A stretch of 64,000 bases of DNA from positions 51,813 to 115,812 of the forward strand of contig CAJUFA010000008.1 in the NCBI GenBank assembly GCA_910585725.1, read 5' to 3'. The translations under genes and the position numbers were made by a program. The notes beneath the pieces were generated by a model, which searched no databases, was not told the origin of the DNA, and saw nothing but the letters and a program-made list of their open reading frames with translations. This document shows, piece by piece, positions 17,942-27,464 of this stretch. This DNA comes from an uncultured Dorea sp. (GTDB lineage Bacteria; Bacillota; Clostridia; Lachnospirales; Lachnospiraceae). How positions within the stretch are numbered: position 1 is the stretch's first letter; each line of letters begins with the position of its first letter.

Positions 17942-18577
17942 TCAGCTTGCAGCCTCAACGCATTCCGTCTTAGGATAATAACGATAGAATACCTTTACGA
18001 ACAATTTCGACTCCAGATAAGCAAGCGGAGACGCTGCAAACAACATAATCACTATAAAACCTTTCAAGAATGCCTCTATCGATACGAACGCCACCAGAAG
18101 CGGCGCCGCATGAATCAAAGCAATCAGAATCGTGGAAGGCAGATGCCTGATAGCTATCATCACCGCATTCTTCATCGTCTTTACCACTGTATTATCAAAT
18201 CTTGCAAGCAACGGGAACACATACAATCCGAGAATTCCCATGAATACCGCCACGATCACTACCCCAATTGCCACCACGGTTCCAAGCTGCATACTGAGAC
18301 CTCCCGCTATCAGGAAATCCAACGCTATAACCGCCCATCCGGCAAAGACGATCAGCCATATTACCGTCGCCTGCTTAAGATTCGACTTAAACGCCTTCCA
18401 ATAATCACGCCAGACATAAGATTCATTATTTTCCGCCATCTTAAGCGTCGTATAATACAGCGCGGTTGTCGAAGCCCCGATCGTAATGATCGGAATACAG
18501 CTTAGTACATATATGAAATTTAAAATTAACATATCTCCTATCTTCGATAATCCATTCAATATCTTTTCACTGCGCAT
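17942..18577 (-). CDS. YesL-like membrane protein (DUF624)
   Basis: This 211-residue protein has about five membrane segments, with NLLYVLSCIP-type features seen here as NFIYVLSCIPIITIG and a TTLKMAENNESYVWRDYWKAFK loop, characteristic of DUF624/YesL. The family is routinely encoded beside oligosaccharide ABC importers, but its function is unknown. It lies between the second permease and abfA, preceded by GGAGG. Confidence 0.85.
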   Translation of the reverse strand: MRSEKILNGLSKIGDMLILNFIYVLSCIPIITIGASTTALYYTTLKMAENNESYVWRDYWKAFKSNLKQATVIWLIVFAGWAVIALDFLIAGGLSMQLGTVVAIGVVIVAVFMGILGLYVFPLLARFDNTVVKTMKNAVMIAIRHLPSTILIALIHAAPLLVAFVSIEAFLKGFIVIMLFAASPLAYLESKLFVKVFYRYYPKTECVEAAS

Positions 18578-18612
18578 TTCTAACCGCCTCCATATTTACA
18601 TCAAATTCTTGT

Positions 18613-19455
18613 TTAACCCTTTACACCGCCTGCCGTCATACCTTCGATAAAGTAAGACTGGAAACATACGAACAGAATCAGAATCGGTATAATCGCAAAG
18701 CATGCTCCTGCGATCAAGATATCGTAGTTATTTCCATAAGGCGACATCAAACTCTGAAGACCTACAGGAAGAGTTACCTTATCAGCAGAACGAACTACAA
18801 TCATAGGCCACAGGAAATTATTCCAACTCTGCATACCCTGGTAAATACCCATCGCCGCAAAGGATGGTTTCATCAGCGGAACCATTATTCTCAGGAAAAT
18901 ACCATACTCCGTGCATCCGTCAACTCTGGCGGCGTCCAGGAAATCCTTCGGTATACCCGACAGATACTGTCGGAAGAAGAATATAAGCATAGGAACAACC
19001 ATATACGGCAGGATAATTCCCCAAATACTATCGGATAATCCCATTCCAATCGTCAGTTTATACAATGGAAGCAGAATAATCTCTGCCGGAACCATCATAA
19101 CAAGCAGTACGCACATAAACAGAAAGTTCTTAAACCTGAATTCATACATTGCAAACGCATATCCTACACAAGCGCTTAAAAACAAAGCCAAAACCAGTTG
19201 AACTACTGTAATAACCAAACTGTTCTTATACCACACGAAATAAGAATTCTGTCCGCTGAATAACAATTTGTAGTTATTCAGATTCGCCGCAGCCCAATCC
19301 AAATTGAAATTTAGTCCGTTACGCATCAATTCAGAACCCGGACGCAGAGACGACACCGCAAGCAACGCCAATGGAAGCAATGTTATGATTATAACAATCG
19401 CATAAAACACAAAAAGCAATACGGACTGAACCTTTGATTTTTTCTTCATATCCAT
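18613..19455 (-). CDS. Carbohydrate ABC transporter permease (MalG-type)
   Basis: This 280-residue permease has six membrane segments and the ATPase-coupling EAA-like loop DAARVDGCTEYGIFLRIMVP. It follows the first permease after only 3 bp. With the upstream partner it should form the membrane channel of a CUT1-type oligosaccharide importer. Confidence 0.93.
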   Translation of the reverse strand: MDMKKKSKVQSVLLFVFYAIVIIITLLPLALLAVSSLRPGSELMRNGLNFNLDWAAANLNNYKLLFSGQNSYFVWYKNSLVITVVQLVLALFLSACVGYAFAMYEFRFKNFLFMCVLLVMMVPAEIILLPLYKLTIGMGLSDSIWGIILPYMVVPMLIFFFRQYLSGIPKDFLDAARVDGCTEYGIFLRIMVPLMKPSFAAMGIYQGMQSWNNFLWPMIVVRSADKVTLPVGLQSLMSPYGNNYDILIAGACFAIIPILILFVCFQSYFIEGMTAGGVKG

Positions 19456-19458
19456 AAC

Positions 19459-20361
19459 TTACTCCCCTTTCTTGAACGTTCCGTTGATGGTCAATTGGAT
19501 CATATTGATAATCATAACGATAATCAACAGGATTACTCCAATCGCACTTGCCAATCCATAGTTATTCTGCTCCAGACCCATACGGTAAAGATATACAACA
19601 ACCGTTGTACCAACGTTGTTCGGGTTCGTACTTCCGTTAAATAACAGGAAGGACTCTGAGAACATCGCCATACCGGCGAAAATAGAAATCGTTAATACAT
19701 ATACCGTCGTCGGCTTCAAAAGCGGCAGCGTGATATAACGCATCTTCTGCCATCCGGTCGCGCCGTCAATATCTGCCGATTCATAGAGATCGCCGGGTAT
19801 CTGCTGAAGTCCGGACAGATAGTACATCATATTAACACCCGTCCATCTCCACATACACAGCAATAAAAATACGATCCATACTGTAACCGGCTTACGCAGC
19901 CAGATAATCGGATCTTTTCCAAATATAGAAAGAACCTGGTTAGCAAAGGAACCTTCTAATTCACCAAACATCATACGGAAAACGACGCCGGCAACAACGA
20001 CTGACGTCAGCGCCGGAACAAACATCGCGCTTCGGAAGAATCCCTTGCCTACCATATTCTTATTGTTCAGCATTGCCGCCAGAACCATAGGTATCGGTAT
20101 CATGATCGCACATGAAAGCACCATATACAACGCACTGTTCTTTAATGCTTTATAGAATATAGGATTCAATAATGTCTTATAATTCTTTAACCCCACAAAC
20201 GCTGTATTCTCAGCCGCCACCTTCTGAAAACTCATCACGAAAGTACTTCCTACCGGATAAGCAAAAAAGATGAGAAACGTGAGAACAAACGGGAGTACAA
20301 ATACATAAGGAGCTACTTTCTGAGAATATAAAAATCTTTTAAATACACTCTTTTTCTCCAT
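19459..20361 (-). CDS. Carbohydrate ABC transporter permease (MalF-type)
   Basis: This 300-residue permease has six membrane segments and the coupling loop ESADIDGATGWQKMRYITLP. A GGAGGAG site precedes the ATG. No ATPase gene is present in the cluster, as is usual for CUT1 importers that share one MsmK-like ATPase encoded elsewhere. Confidence 0.93.
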   Translation of the reverse strand: MEKKSVFKRFLYSQKVAPYVFVLPFVLTFLIFFAYPVGSTFVMSFQKVAAENTAFVGLKNYKTLLNPIFYKALKNSALYMVLSCAIMIPIPMVLAAMLNNKNMVGKGFFRSAMFVPALTSVVVAGVVFRMMFGELEGSFANQVLSIFGKDPIIWLRKPVTVWIVFLLLCMWRWTGVNMMYYLSGLQQIPGDLYESADIDGATGWQKMRYITLPLLKPTTVYVLTISIFAGMAMFSESFLLFNGSTNPNNVGTTVVVYLYRMGLEQNNYGLASAIGVILLIIVMIINMIQLTINGTFKKGE

Positions 20362-20454
20362 ATCTTCTCCTCCATATCATTCCAATCTTGATAAATCTTT
20401 TCATAAGAAACCCCGCCCAAATAGGGATTCTCTAATATTATGTTTTTAAACATA

Positions 20455-20489
20455 AAGGGCGTATTTAAATAAATATTAAATACACCCTT
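20455..20489 (-). other. Strong hairpin between binding-protein and permease genes
   Basis: Fourteen-base arms (one being AAGGGTGTATTTAA) pair with a single G-U and a 7-nt loop, followed by a second small TATGTTT/AAACATA stem. Such structures protect the 3' end of the binding-protein message, so it can be made in excess over the permeases. No clear T-run makes it a weak terminator at most. Confidence 0.65.
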
Positions 20490-20525
20490 ACATTACCTGT
20501 AGTTTTATTACTTACTTCTTAATAC

Positions 20526-21929
20526 TTATTCGTTATCGTATACAATTGAAGCCTGTTCCATCTCCAGAAGTTCCGTTGCCGGAGTCTCTGTGTCTAACTC
20601 AAATGCATTCGCATATGTTGTTGAGAACAATACCGCCGCCGTAGCCGCATAACCACCGGAAATATTCGGCGCCGTAAGATCTGTGCCGTTCTTTTTCAGG
20701 ATATCGAACGGATTCGTTGTAAAGTAGGAAAGGAATTTGTTTTCCTTATTTTCTGTAATCTCAGGATCTTCCCAAAGAGATGTTCTGATCGGGTCAAATC
20801 CAAGGATATTCCACTCGTACTTATTTCCATCTTCTGAAAGCTTAGCAAATGCAAGGAACTCTTTTGCCAAATCTGCATTCTCGGAATACTTAAGAACAGA
20901 CGTACCGGTTCCGCCCTGAAGCACTTCACGGGTATCGCCTTCATTCCATACAGGAACTTCGTGGATCGCTATCTTACCCTTTAAATCCGGGCAGTAATCT
21001 GTGAAACGTCCCATGTACCATAACGGCATGGAAAGAGAAGCAACTCCGCCGCCATTCAGATGTCCGTACCACTCTTCGGTGTGTACTCCGCCGCCAGGCG
21101 CGATCTCACAGATACCAAGTTCGATCATCTCTCTTATAAACTCGATAACTTCTGCATGCTCTTTGGTATCAATATTCGGGATACCGTCTTTGTCAACATA
21201 CTGCGCGTCTTTCTCCAGCATCATCAACTGTGGAAGGAAATAATCGCTTGTCTCAACAGCACACATCGGTTTGCCGGTCTTCTCAAGAACAGTCTTTCCT
21301 GCTTCTACATAATCGTCCCATGTAACGATGCTTTCCGGATCAACTCCCGCTTCATCCATAATATCCATGTTATAATATGTAACGGATGCTCCCAGATGGA
21401 AGTCAATTCCATACCAGTTATCGCCGTCGCCGTACATCTCTACACGACTCATAACGATATCGTCTTTATACGGCTCAACCACGTCGTTAAGCGGAAGCAG
21501 ATAATCGCCTGCTACGAACGACGCATAGTTACCGATCTCAATATCGCAGATATCCGGAGCGCCCTCGCCGTTAGACTGGCACGCCATAAGCATCTTACTC
21601 TGCATGGTACGGGATTCACCTGTTGTAACGGTAAGGTTGATTGCCTTATCAGGATTCGCTTCATTCCACTTATCTGCCAGCTCGGTATAGAAACCTACAT
21701 GCAGTTCCTGGAATGTCCAAAGGGCCATCTCTGTTCCGCCGTCCACGAAAGTATTCTTACCAACGGTACTTCCGTCGTCAGAAGCTCCGGCATCATCGCT
21801 GCCGGCATCTTCTTCTGTCTTTGCATCTGAGCCGGAATCACTTCCGGAATCCCCGGAACCCCCGCATCCAGCTGCCATCGTCGCTACCATTGCAGTGCAA
21901 AGCAGAATGCTTACGATTTTCTTTTTCAT
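20526..21929 (-). CDS. Extracellular sugar-binding lipoprotein of an ABC importer
   Basis: This 467-residue lipoprotein has a signal peptide and lipobox (ATMAAGCGG), then an acidic Ser/Asp/Gly linker to about residue 55 and a family 1 solute-binding domain. It is the first gene of the arabinoside importer operon and has a near-consensus promoter (22059-22087). Oligosaccharide specificity is inferred from the downstream GH51 gene only. Confidence 0.92.
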   Translation of the reverse strand: MKKKIVSILLCTAMVATMAAGCGGSGDSGSDSGSDAKTEEDAGSDDAGASDDGSTVGKNTFVDGGTEMALWTFQELHVGFYTELADKWNEANPDKAINLTVTTGESRTMQSKMLMACQSNGEGAPDICDIEIGNYASFVAGDYLLPLNDVVEPYKDDIVMSRVEMYGDGDNWYGIDFHLGASVTYYNMDIMDEAGVDPESIVTWDDYVEAGKTVLEKTGKPMCAVETSDYFLPQLMMLEKDAQYVDKDGIPNIDTKEHAEVIEFIREMIELGICEIAPGGGVHTEEWYGHLNGGGVASLSMPLWYMGRFTDYCPDLKGKIAIHEVPVWNEGDTREVLQGGTGTSVLKYSENADLAKEFLAFAKLSEDGNKYEWNILGFDPIRTSLWEDPEITENKENKFLSYFTTNPFDILKKNGTDLTAPNISGGYAATAAVLFSTTYANAFELDTETPATELLEMEQASIVYDNE

Positions 21930-22058
21930 AAATCAATCCTCCTATATTACTTTTTATTACGTGTTATTGCAACATCAAATAAGCACAGGCCTGTCTTATT
22001 TATTGCTATTTGAATTTTGTGCAACTTGTATGTTTTTTCTCATCTATTGCACATTTAT

Positions 22059-22087
22059 ATTGTACAATAATCATTTGTTATTGTCAA
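22059..22087 (-). promoter_or_regulatory. Predicted sigma-A promoter of the arabinoside importer operon
   Basis: On the minus strand TTGACA (22082-22087) and TACAAT (22059-22064) are 17 bp apart. The leader to the binding-protein ATG is about 120 nt. Confidence 0.8.
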
Positions 22088-22105
22088 TATTTTTTCATAT
22101 ATGTT

Positions 22106-22135
22106 ATTCATATTCCCATATATGGGAATATGAAT
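22106..22135. promoter_or_regulatory. Perfect 30-bp palindrome, probable IclR operator
   Basis: Each half reads ATTCATATTCCCATA; the two halves are exact reverse complements with no spacer. It lies 18 bp upstream of the -35 of the importer promoter and 20 bp upstream of the -35 of the divergent iclR-type promoter, where one bound regulator could act on both. Confidence 0.7.
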
Positions 22136-22155
22136 TCTTTTTCTCACCTGTTCGG

Positions 22156-22184
22156 TTGCTTTCTTTCTCCACTTCTGTTATATT
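22156..22184 (+). promoter_or_regulatory. Predicted promoter of the IclR-family gene
   Basis: TTGCTT (22156-22161) and TATATT (22179-22184) are 17 bp apart on the plus strand, facing away from the importer promoter. Confidence 0.55.
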
Positions 22185-22289
22185 AATAATATCTTAAATT
22201 TTTATAAAAACTAATCATACAATTGAGGCATACCGTCTCATTCATACAATTACAAAAGATACACCAAAGGAAAGGAACTTTCATATCTT

Positions 22290-23081
22290 ATGGAAAAGAA
22301 CAATACTTCTCCCGGGTTCCCGCCCGCGACGGAACGAACTTTACAGATTCTCGATCTCTATGCGGCGGATCCCGGACCAAAAACTTTAAAGACGATCTCG
22401 GAACAACTTCACATACCTATCTCTTCTCTTTACCGGATCATCAGCTGCATGCAGAAATACAACTATATCGTCGAGGAACCCTTCTACCCTAATTACTTTA
22501 AACTGGGGTATAAATTATCCCAATTTTCCAGTATTGCTTTTTCGGAAAACGACCTGATTAAGCTGGCCCGTCCCTTTATGGAAGAACTGACCCAAAACTC
22601 TAACCAGGCCAGCCAGTTATGTATCTTATCCGAGAACTATATCTGTACGATCGACCAATATCTTCCCCGCTCTGCGATTACATACATCTCAGAACTAGGC
22701 GAAAAGCTTCCGATCAATGTAAGCGCCTCCGGCAAGCTCCTTACCGCGCTGCTTCCTCCTCAGAAACAGGAAGCATTCCTGAAGCGTGCAGAGAAGGTTT
22801 TCCGAAAGAATACTCCTTACACCATTATTGATCTGGAAAGGCTGCAAGAAGAATTCAATAAGATACGGCGCCAGAAATACAGTACGGATGTCGAAGAATA
22901 TGCTATCGGCATAGGCTGTATCGCCGTCCCGATCTACCACAACAGCGACACGCCTGTCGCCGCGATCGGAGTGACCGGTCCTATAAGCTTCTACCGAAAT
23001 ACGCGCAATTTTGATCTTATGCTGGAAAACTTACGGCGTGTCAGCAAGAAACTTGAAGACCTGCTGCCGAATGTATTGTAA
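22290..23081 (+). CDS. IclR-family transcriptional regulator
   Basis: This 263-residue protein has the N-terminal winged helix (ATERTLQILDLYA then ISSLYRIISCMQKYNYI) and a C-terminal effector domain with LGEKLPINVSASGKLLTA and IGCIAVPIY, the usual IclR layout. It is transcribed away from the arabinoside operon and probably controls it through the shared palindrome. The effector is unknown, perhaps arabinose or an oligomer. Confidence 0.92.
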   Translation: MEKNNTSPGFPPATERTLQILDLYAADPGPKTLKTISEQLHIPISSLYRIISCMQKYNYIVEEPFYPNYFKLGYKLSQFSSIAFSENDLIKLARPFMEELTQNSNQASQLCILSENYICTIDQYLPRSAITYISELGEKLPINVSASGKLLTALLPPQKQEAFLKRAEKVFRKNTPYTIIDLERLQEEFNKIRRQKYSTDVEEYAIGIGCIAVPIYHNSDTPVAAIGVTGPISFYRNTRNFDLMLENLRRVSKKLEDLLPNVL

Positions 23082-23113
23082 AGCATGTTTTGTAAATGAA
23101 AACCTACGGAAAT

Positions 23114-23150
23114 AAAAAAATCCTGAATTTATAAAAATTCAGGATTTTTT
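23114..23150. terminator. Bidirectional terminator between the IclR-family gene and rny
   Basis: A perfect AATCCTGAATTT/AAATTCAGGATT stem with A-runs before and T-runs after it on both strands serves these two convergent genes. Confidence 0.9.
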
Positions 23151-23159
23151 CACAATATC

Positions 23160-24713
23160 TTACTTGGCATAGTCCGTAACCCGCGATTCACGGATTACAT
23201 TGACTTTGATCTGTCCCGGATATTCCAATTCATACTCAATCTGTTTTGCAATATCCCGAGCCATTAATACCATATCTGCATCAGATACCTGCTCTGGAAC
23301 TACCATAACCCGAATCTCTCTACCTGCTTGAATCGCAAAAGATTTGTCAACACCTTTAAACTGATTGGTGATGTCTTCTAATTGTTTTAACCTGTTTGTA
23401 TATGTCTCTAATGTCTCTCTTCTCGCCCCTGGTCTTGCAGCCGATATCGTATCGGCCGCCTGTACAACACAGGCTATCAGACTTTCCGGTTCTACGTCGC
23501 CGTGATGCGCTTCTACGGCATTAATGACTGTCGGAGATTCTTTGTATTTTCTGCAAAGATCCACTCCAATCTGAATATGTGAGCCTTCCACATCATGGTC
23601 TATAGATTTGCCGACATCGTGCAGAAGTCCGGCACGCTTGGCTATTCTGACATCCAGACCGATCTCGCCCGCCAGAAGCCCTGCCAGCTGCGAAACTTCA
23701 ATAGAATGCTTCAACGCATTCTGTCCATAGCTGGTCCGGAACTTCATGCGTCCAAGAAGCCGGATAAGTTCCGGATGAATTCCGTGAACTCCCACTTCAA
23801 GCGCCGCTGCCTCTCCTTCTTCTCGAATCATGGCATCTACTTCTTTCTGCGCCTTTTCCACCATCTCCTCAATTCTTGCCGGATGTATCCGTCCGTCAAC
23901 AATCAATTTCTCCAGTGCAATCCTCGCAACTTCACGCCTTATCGGATCGAATCCCGATAATACAACCGCTTCCGGCGTATCATCAATGATAAGTTCAACA
24001 CCCGTCATGGTTTCTAACGTACGGATGTTTCGCCCTTCACGACCGATAATTCTTCCTTTCATCTCGTCGCTCGGAAGCTGTACGACAGAAATTGTAGTCT
24101 CCGCAACGTGATCTGCCGCACATCTCTGGATCGCAGTAACGACATATTCCTTCGCTTTCTTATCTGCCTCTTCCTTTGCCTGCGCTTCGATTTCCTTGAT
24201 CATCTTAGCGGTGTCATGCTTTACATCGTCTTCAACAGTTTTTAACAAATATTCTTTTGCTTGTTCGGAGGTAAGTCCTGAGATTCGTTCAAGTTCCTGT
24301 ACTCTTTGCTTCCCCAGCTCTTCCACTTTCGCTTCACGCTGTTTCAGCTGTTCTTCTTTTGCCGTAAATCCTGCTTCCCGCTTCTCGATGGCATCCGCTT
24401 TTTTGTCCAAAGCCTCTTCCTTGGAAAGAACGCGCTTTTCATAACGTTGTAATTCATTTCTGCGTTCCTTAGTCTCTTTCTCAAGTTCATTCTTGTTCTT
24501 AATAGACTCTTCTTTAATTTCCAAGAGAGACTCCTTCTTCTTTGCCTCAGCCGTCTTTACTGCGTCGTCAATAATTTCCCTGGCTTTGCTTTCCGCATTC
24601 CCAATCTTGGAATCTGCATTCTTCTTCAGATTGGAAACCGTCAGGAAATGACTGATAACTGCAGCCGCCGCGATCAGTACGATCCCTACGACAATCAATA
24701 TCCACATCGGCAC
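23160..24713 (-). CDS. rny: Ribonuclease Y
   Basis: This 517-residue membrane-anchored endoribonuclease starts messenger decay. Start is GTG with AAGGAGGTG upstream. In order it has one N-terminal membrane helix, a long Glu/Lys-rich coiled coil (about residues 30-190), a KH domain with GRIIGREGRNIRTLE and an HD domain with LLHDVGKSIDHDVEG. It ends VTDYAK. It is separated from recX by a sugar cassette and has its own promoter. Confidence 0.97.
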   Translation of the reverse strand: MPMWILIVVGIVLIAAAAVISHFLTVSNLKKNADSKIGNAESKAREIIDDAVKTAEAKKKESLLEIKEESIKNKNELEKETKERRNELQRYEKRVLSKEEALDKKADAIEKREAGFTAKEEQLKQREAKVEELGKQRVQELERISGLTSEQAKEYLLKTVEDDVKHDTAKMIKEIEAQAKEEADKKAKEYVVTAIQRCAADHVAETTISVVQLPSDEMKGRIIGREGRNIRTLETMTGVELIIDDTPEAVVLSGFDPIRREVARIALEKLIVDGRIHPARIEEMVEKAQKEVDAMIREEGEAAALEVGVHGIHPELIRLLGRMKFRTSYGQNALKHSIEVSQLAGLLAGEIGLDVRIAKRAGLLHDVGKSIDHDVEGSHIQIGVDLCRKYKESPTVINAVEAHHGDVEPESLIACVVQAADTISAARPGARRETLETYTNRLKQLEDITNQFKGVDKSFAIQAGREIRVMVVPEQVSDADMVLMARDIAKQIEYELEYPGQIKVNVIRESRVTDYAK

Positions 24714-24760
24714 AGGAGCACCTCCTTATTTAGTTTTCATTGTACAAATACAACACTTAA

Positions 24761-24789
24761 ATTTTATACTGTTTTCACAAAGATGTCAA
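24761..24789 (-). promoter_or_regulatory. Predicted sigma-A promoter of rny
   Basis: On the minus strand TTGACA (24784-24789) and TAAAAT (24761-24766) are 17 bp apart, directly downstream of the dehydrogenase gene. Confidence 0.75.
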
Positions 24790-24822
24790 GCATTCTGCCA
24801 ATAACATTTAACACAATAACAT

Positions 24823-25908
24823 TTAAAACTTAAATGCAACCTTAAAATCACCATATTTTCCCGAAGCATAGTCAAAAGCTTTTTCCCATTCTTCGATCGC
24901 AAATATACTGGAAACGACGCCTTCTGTCTTAAGGTTTCCCTTCATCATGTTCTCAATAACAAACGGATATGCATACGGACTCAAGTGAGAACCAAGAATA
25001 TCTAATTCCTTCCGGTCGCCAATAATAGACCAGTCTACAGACGTCTCTGAACCAAATACGCTGAATTCAACAAAACGTCCCAGTTTACGTGTAATCGTCA
25101 ATCCCTGGATAACACTGGAGGGATGTCCCGTCGCCTCGATATATACGTCGCATCCGTAATCCTCCGTTAACGCCTTTATCTCTTTGTCGATATCGCATTG
25201 TCCCGGATTGAATACCAGATCCGCGCCGAACTCTTTCGCCTTTTCCAATCGCTTGTCCTGCATATCCAACACGATCAGAAGTTTCGGGTTTTTCATCCGC
25301 GCATATGTAATCATACCCAGCCCGAGAGTACCCGCGCCTGAGATTACTACTACATCTTCATTCGTAATGCTCCCGCGGTCCACCGCATGCTTCGAACATC
25401 CATAGGGTTCAACCAGAAGGGCCTGCTCAAGGCTCATCTCTTCCGGTACGCGGCTTAATACACAATTCTTCGGATATCTGACATACTCTGCCATACCTCC
25501 GTTGTTATAAGACTGGAAACCCAGCATATCATGGGGCTGGCACATCCAATAATGACCGTCTTTGCAGAATCTGCATTTTCCGCAGGGTACGATCTGATCT
25601 GCGATGATCCTGTCTCCCAATTCATAACCTTCCACATTCTCTCCCATCTCTACGATACGTCCGAAGAACTCATGTCCGGGAATAAACGGAGGCTTTACCC
25701 ATGACGGCTGCACGTCGTCTCCCCAGAACATCGCCGCACCGTGGCTGCACTTCAAATCACCCGCGCAGATTCCGCATGCCTCCGTCTTGATAATAATATC
25801 GTCCGGTCCACATTCCGGCGCCGGATATTCCGGCTCGAAACGGTAATCATCTTTACTATACGCTACCAGCGCCTTCATCGTCTTCGGAGTACTTCCTTTG
25901 CTTGCCAT
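24823..25908 (-). CDS. Zinc-dependent polyol dehydrogenase (MDR family)
   Basis: This 361-residue NAD(P)-linked dehydrogenase has CGICAGDLKC (catalytic zinc Cys), PGHEFFG, the structural-zinc cluster CGKCRFCKDGHYWMC and the nucleotide loop GAGTLGLG. The CSHGAAMFWGD stretch after the catalytic Cys resembles erythritol/threitol-type dehydrogenases. With the kinase and epimerase upstream it probably oxidises a sugar alcohol to a ketose. Exact substrate unknown. Confidence 0.88.
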   Translation of the reverse strand: MASKGSTPKTMKALVAYSKDDYRFEPEYPAPECGPDDIIIKTEACGICAGDLKCSHGAAMFWGDDVQPSWVKPPFIPGHEFFGRIVEMGENVEGYELGDRIIADQIVPCGKCRFCKDGHYWMCQPHDMLGFQSYNNGGMAEYVRYPKNCVLSRVPEEMSLEQALLVEPYGCSKHAVDRGSITNEDVVVISGAGTLGLGMITYARMKNPKLLIVLDMQDKRLEKAKEFGADLVFNPGQCDIDKEIKALTEDYGCDVYIEATGHPSSVIQGLTITRKLGRFVEFSVFGSETSVDWSIIGDRKELDILGSHLSPYAYPFVIENMMKGNLKTEGVVSSIFAIEEWEKAFDYASGKYGDFKVAFKF

Positions 25909-25942
25909 AATTTGTTTCCACCTTTCTTATTCTTAGAATCTT

Positions 25943-27451
25943 TTATACTTCAAACTGTCCCCAGACAGTATCAAGCGCCCTGCTGACCGCTCTGTATTTT
26001 TCATACTTTTTCTGGTATACCGCCGTCCGTTCCGGATTCGGGTATACACGTTCCGACACATGTACCATATGCTCTGCCGCTTCTTTGTAATCTCTGTAGA
26101 CGCCGGCCGCTATCGCCGCGGCCATTCCGCAGCCAAGCGCTCCCAACTCTTTGGCGTCGACCGTCTCGATGGGAAATCCCAGCGCATCCGCGAACATCTG
26201 CACCCATACCCTGGAATTCACCGCGCCGCCTGCCATACGGATCGCCTCCGGCGGTTTTCTGGAAGATAACAATCTCTCAATGTGCGTACGATGGGAATAT
26301 ACTACGCCTTCATAGATTGCCCGCAGCATATGCGCCTTGTCATGATAGGTCGTCAGGCCGATAAACGCGCCTTTACCCAGGGGATGGGCGTTCGAACCAT
26401 AGAGGAAAGGAAGGAAATACACGTCGCTTTCTTCCGGATCGACGCCGTCTACCTTCTCGTTGATCAGTTCATAAAGATTACTTCCCTCCGGTATCCGCTC
26501 GTTCTCCATGCAATTCTGCAGAAACCATTCCAGATTGCCTGAAGACGTCGCGCTGCATTCTTCCACCAGGTAATATCCCGGCATCGCAAATAAGGAATTC
26601 ATCGCGATACTTCCATCCATAACCGGCGTCTCGGATATATATTCATTAATACTCCAGGTTCCTGCGATCGTACATAATTCCTCTGTCGAAGTCACGTCTA
26701 CGGCCACCGCGCACGCATCAATATCAAACATGCCGCCCGCCACCGGCGTGCCCTCCGGAAGTCCCGTGAGCCTGGACGCTTCATTCGTAATCTTTCCGCA
26801 CAAATCATAAGAATACTTAATCGGAGCAAGTTTGTCATAGACTTCTTCGATTCCAAGTTTCCTTAGGATCTCCCTGTCAAATTTTGCATTCTTTACGTCC
26901 ATCAATCCTGAACCCGAGATATCTGTAGCCTCGCAATATGCCTCGCCCGTCAGACGGAACCGCACATAATCCTTTACCGAAAATACATATTGAATATTAT
27001 CATACACGTCTCTGTGATGCTCCTTGAACCAGGCAAGCAGAGATACCTGCTGACACGCCATGAATTCCTGGCATAGCTGCTCGTGCACTTCTTCATATAC
27101 GCCGTTCTCATACCATCTCTTCGGATACTTCCACGCCCGGCTGTCGGTGGAAATGATACCGTTATATGCCGGTTTTCCGTCTTTTCCCCACGCGTACAAA
27201 CCTTTGCCATGACCACATACAGCAATTCCCAGCACATCCTCTCCGGCAATCCCGGCCTTCTCAAGCGCACGCTTCACACATTCACAGTTCGCCTGCCACA
27301 GCTCTTCCATATCTCTTTCCGTATATCCGGACTTCGGAGTGATCACCCTCGTCTGCTTTCCCGCCGTTGCAATCTCTTTGCCGGTAAGGTCGAAGATCGC
27401 CGCTTTCGTTGACGTACCGCCGTTATCCAGCCCTATTACATATCTACCCAT
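25943..27451 (-). CDS. FGGY-family carbohydrate kinase (L-xylulose/polyol kinase-like)
   Basis: This 502-residue kinase starts YVIGLDNGGTSTKAAIFD, has VCGHGKGLYAWG and ISTDSRAW, GGMFDIDACAVA for substrate and GGAVNSRVWVQ near residue 405, as in FGGY kinases. Overall it resembles LyxK, which phosphorylates L-xylulose. GAAGGAG precedes the ATG. It lies 13 bp after an L-xylulose-5-phosphate 3-epimerase-like gene, supporting an L-xylulose branch. Confidence 0.88.
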   Translation of the reverse strand: MGRYVIGLDNGGTSTKAAIFDLTGKEIATAGKQTRVITPKSGYTERDMEELWQANCECVKRALEKAGIAGEDVLGIAVCGHGKGLYAWGKDGKPAYNGIISTDSRAWKYPKRWYENGVYEEVHEQLCQEFMACQQVSLLAWFKEHHRDVYDNIQYVFSVKDYVRFRLTGEAYCEATDISGSGLMDVKNAKFDREILRKLGIEEVYDKLAPIKYSYDLCGKITNEASRLTGLPEGTPVAGGMFDIDACAVAVDVTSTEELCTIAGTWSINEYISETPVMDGSIAMNSLFAMPGYYLVEECSATSSGNLEWFLQNCMENERIPEGSNLYELINEKVDGVDPEESDVYFLPFLYGSNAHPLGKGAFIGLTTYHDKAHMLRAIYEGVVYSHRTHIERLLSSRKPPEAIRMAGGAVNSRVWVQMFADALGFPIETVDAKELGALGCGMAAAIAAGVYRDYKEAAEHMVHVSERVYPNPERTAVYQKKYEKYRAVSRALDTVWGQFEV

Positions 27452-27464
27452 CTTCCATACTCCT

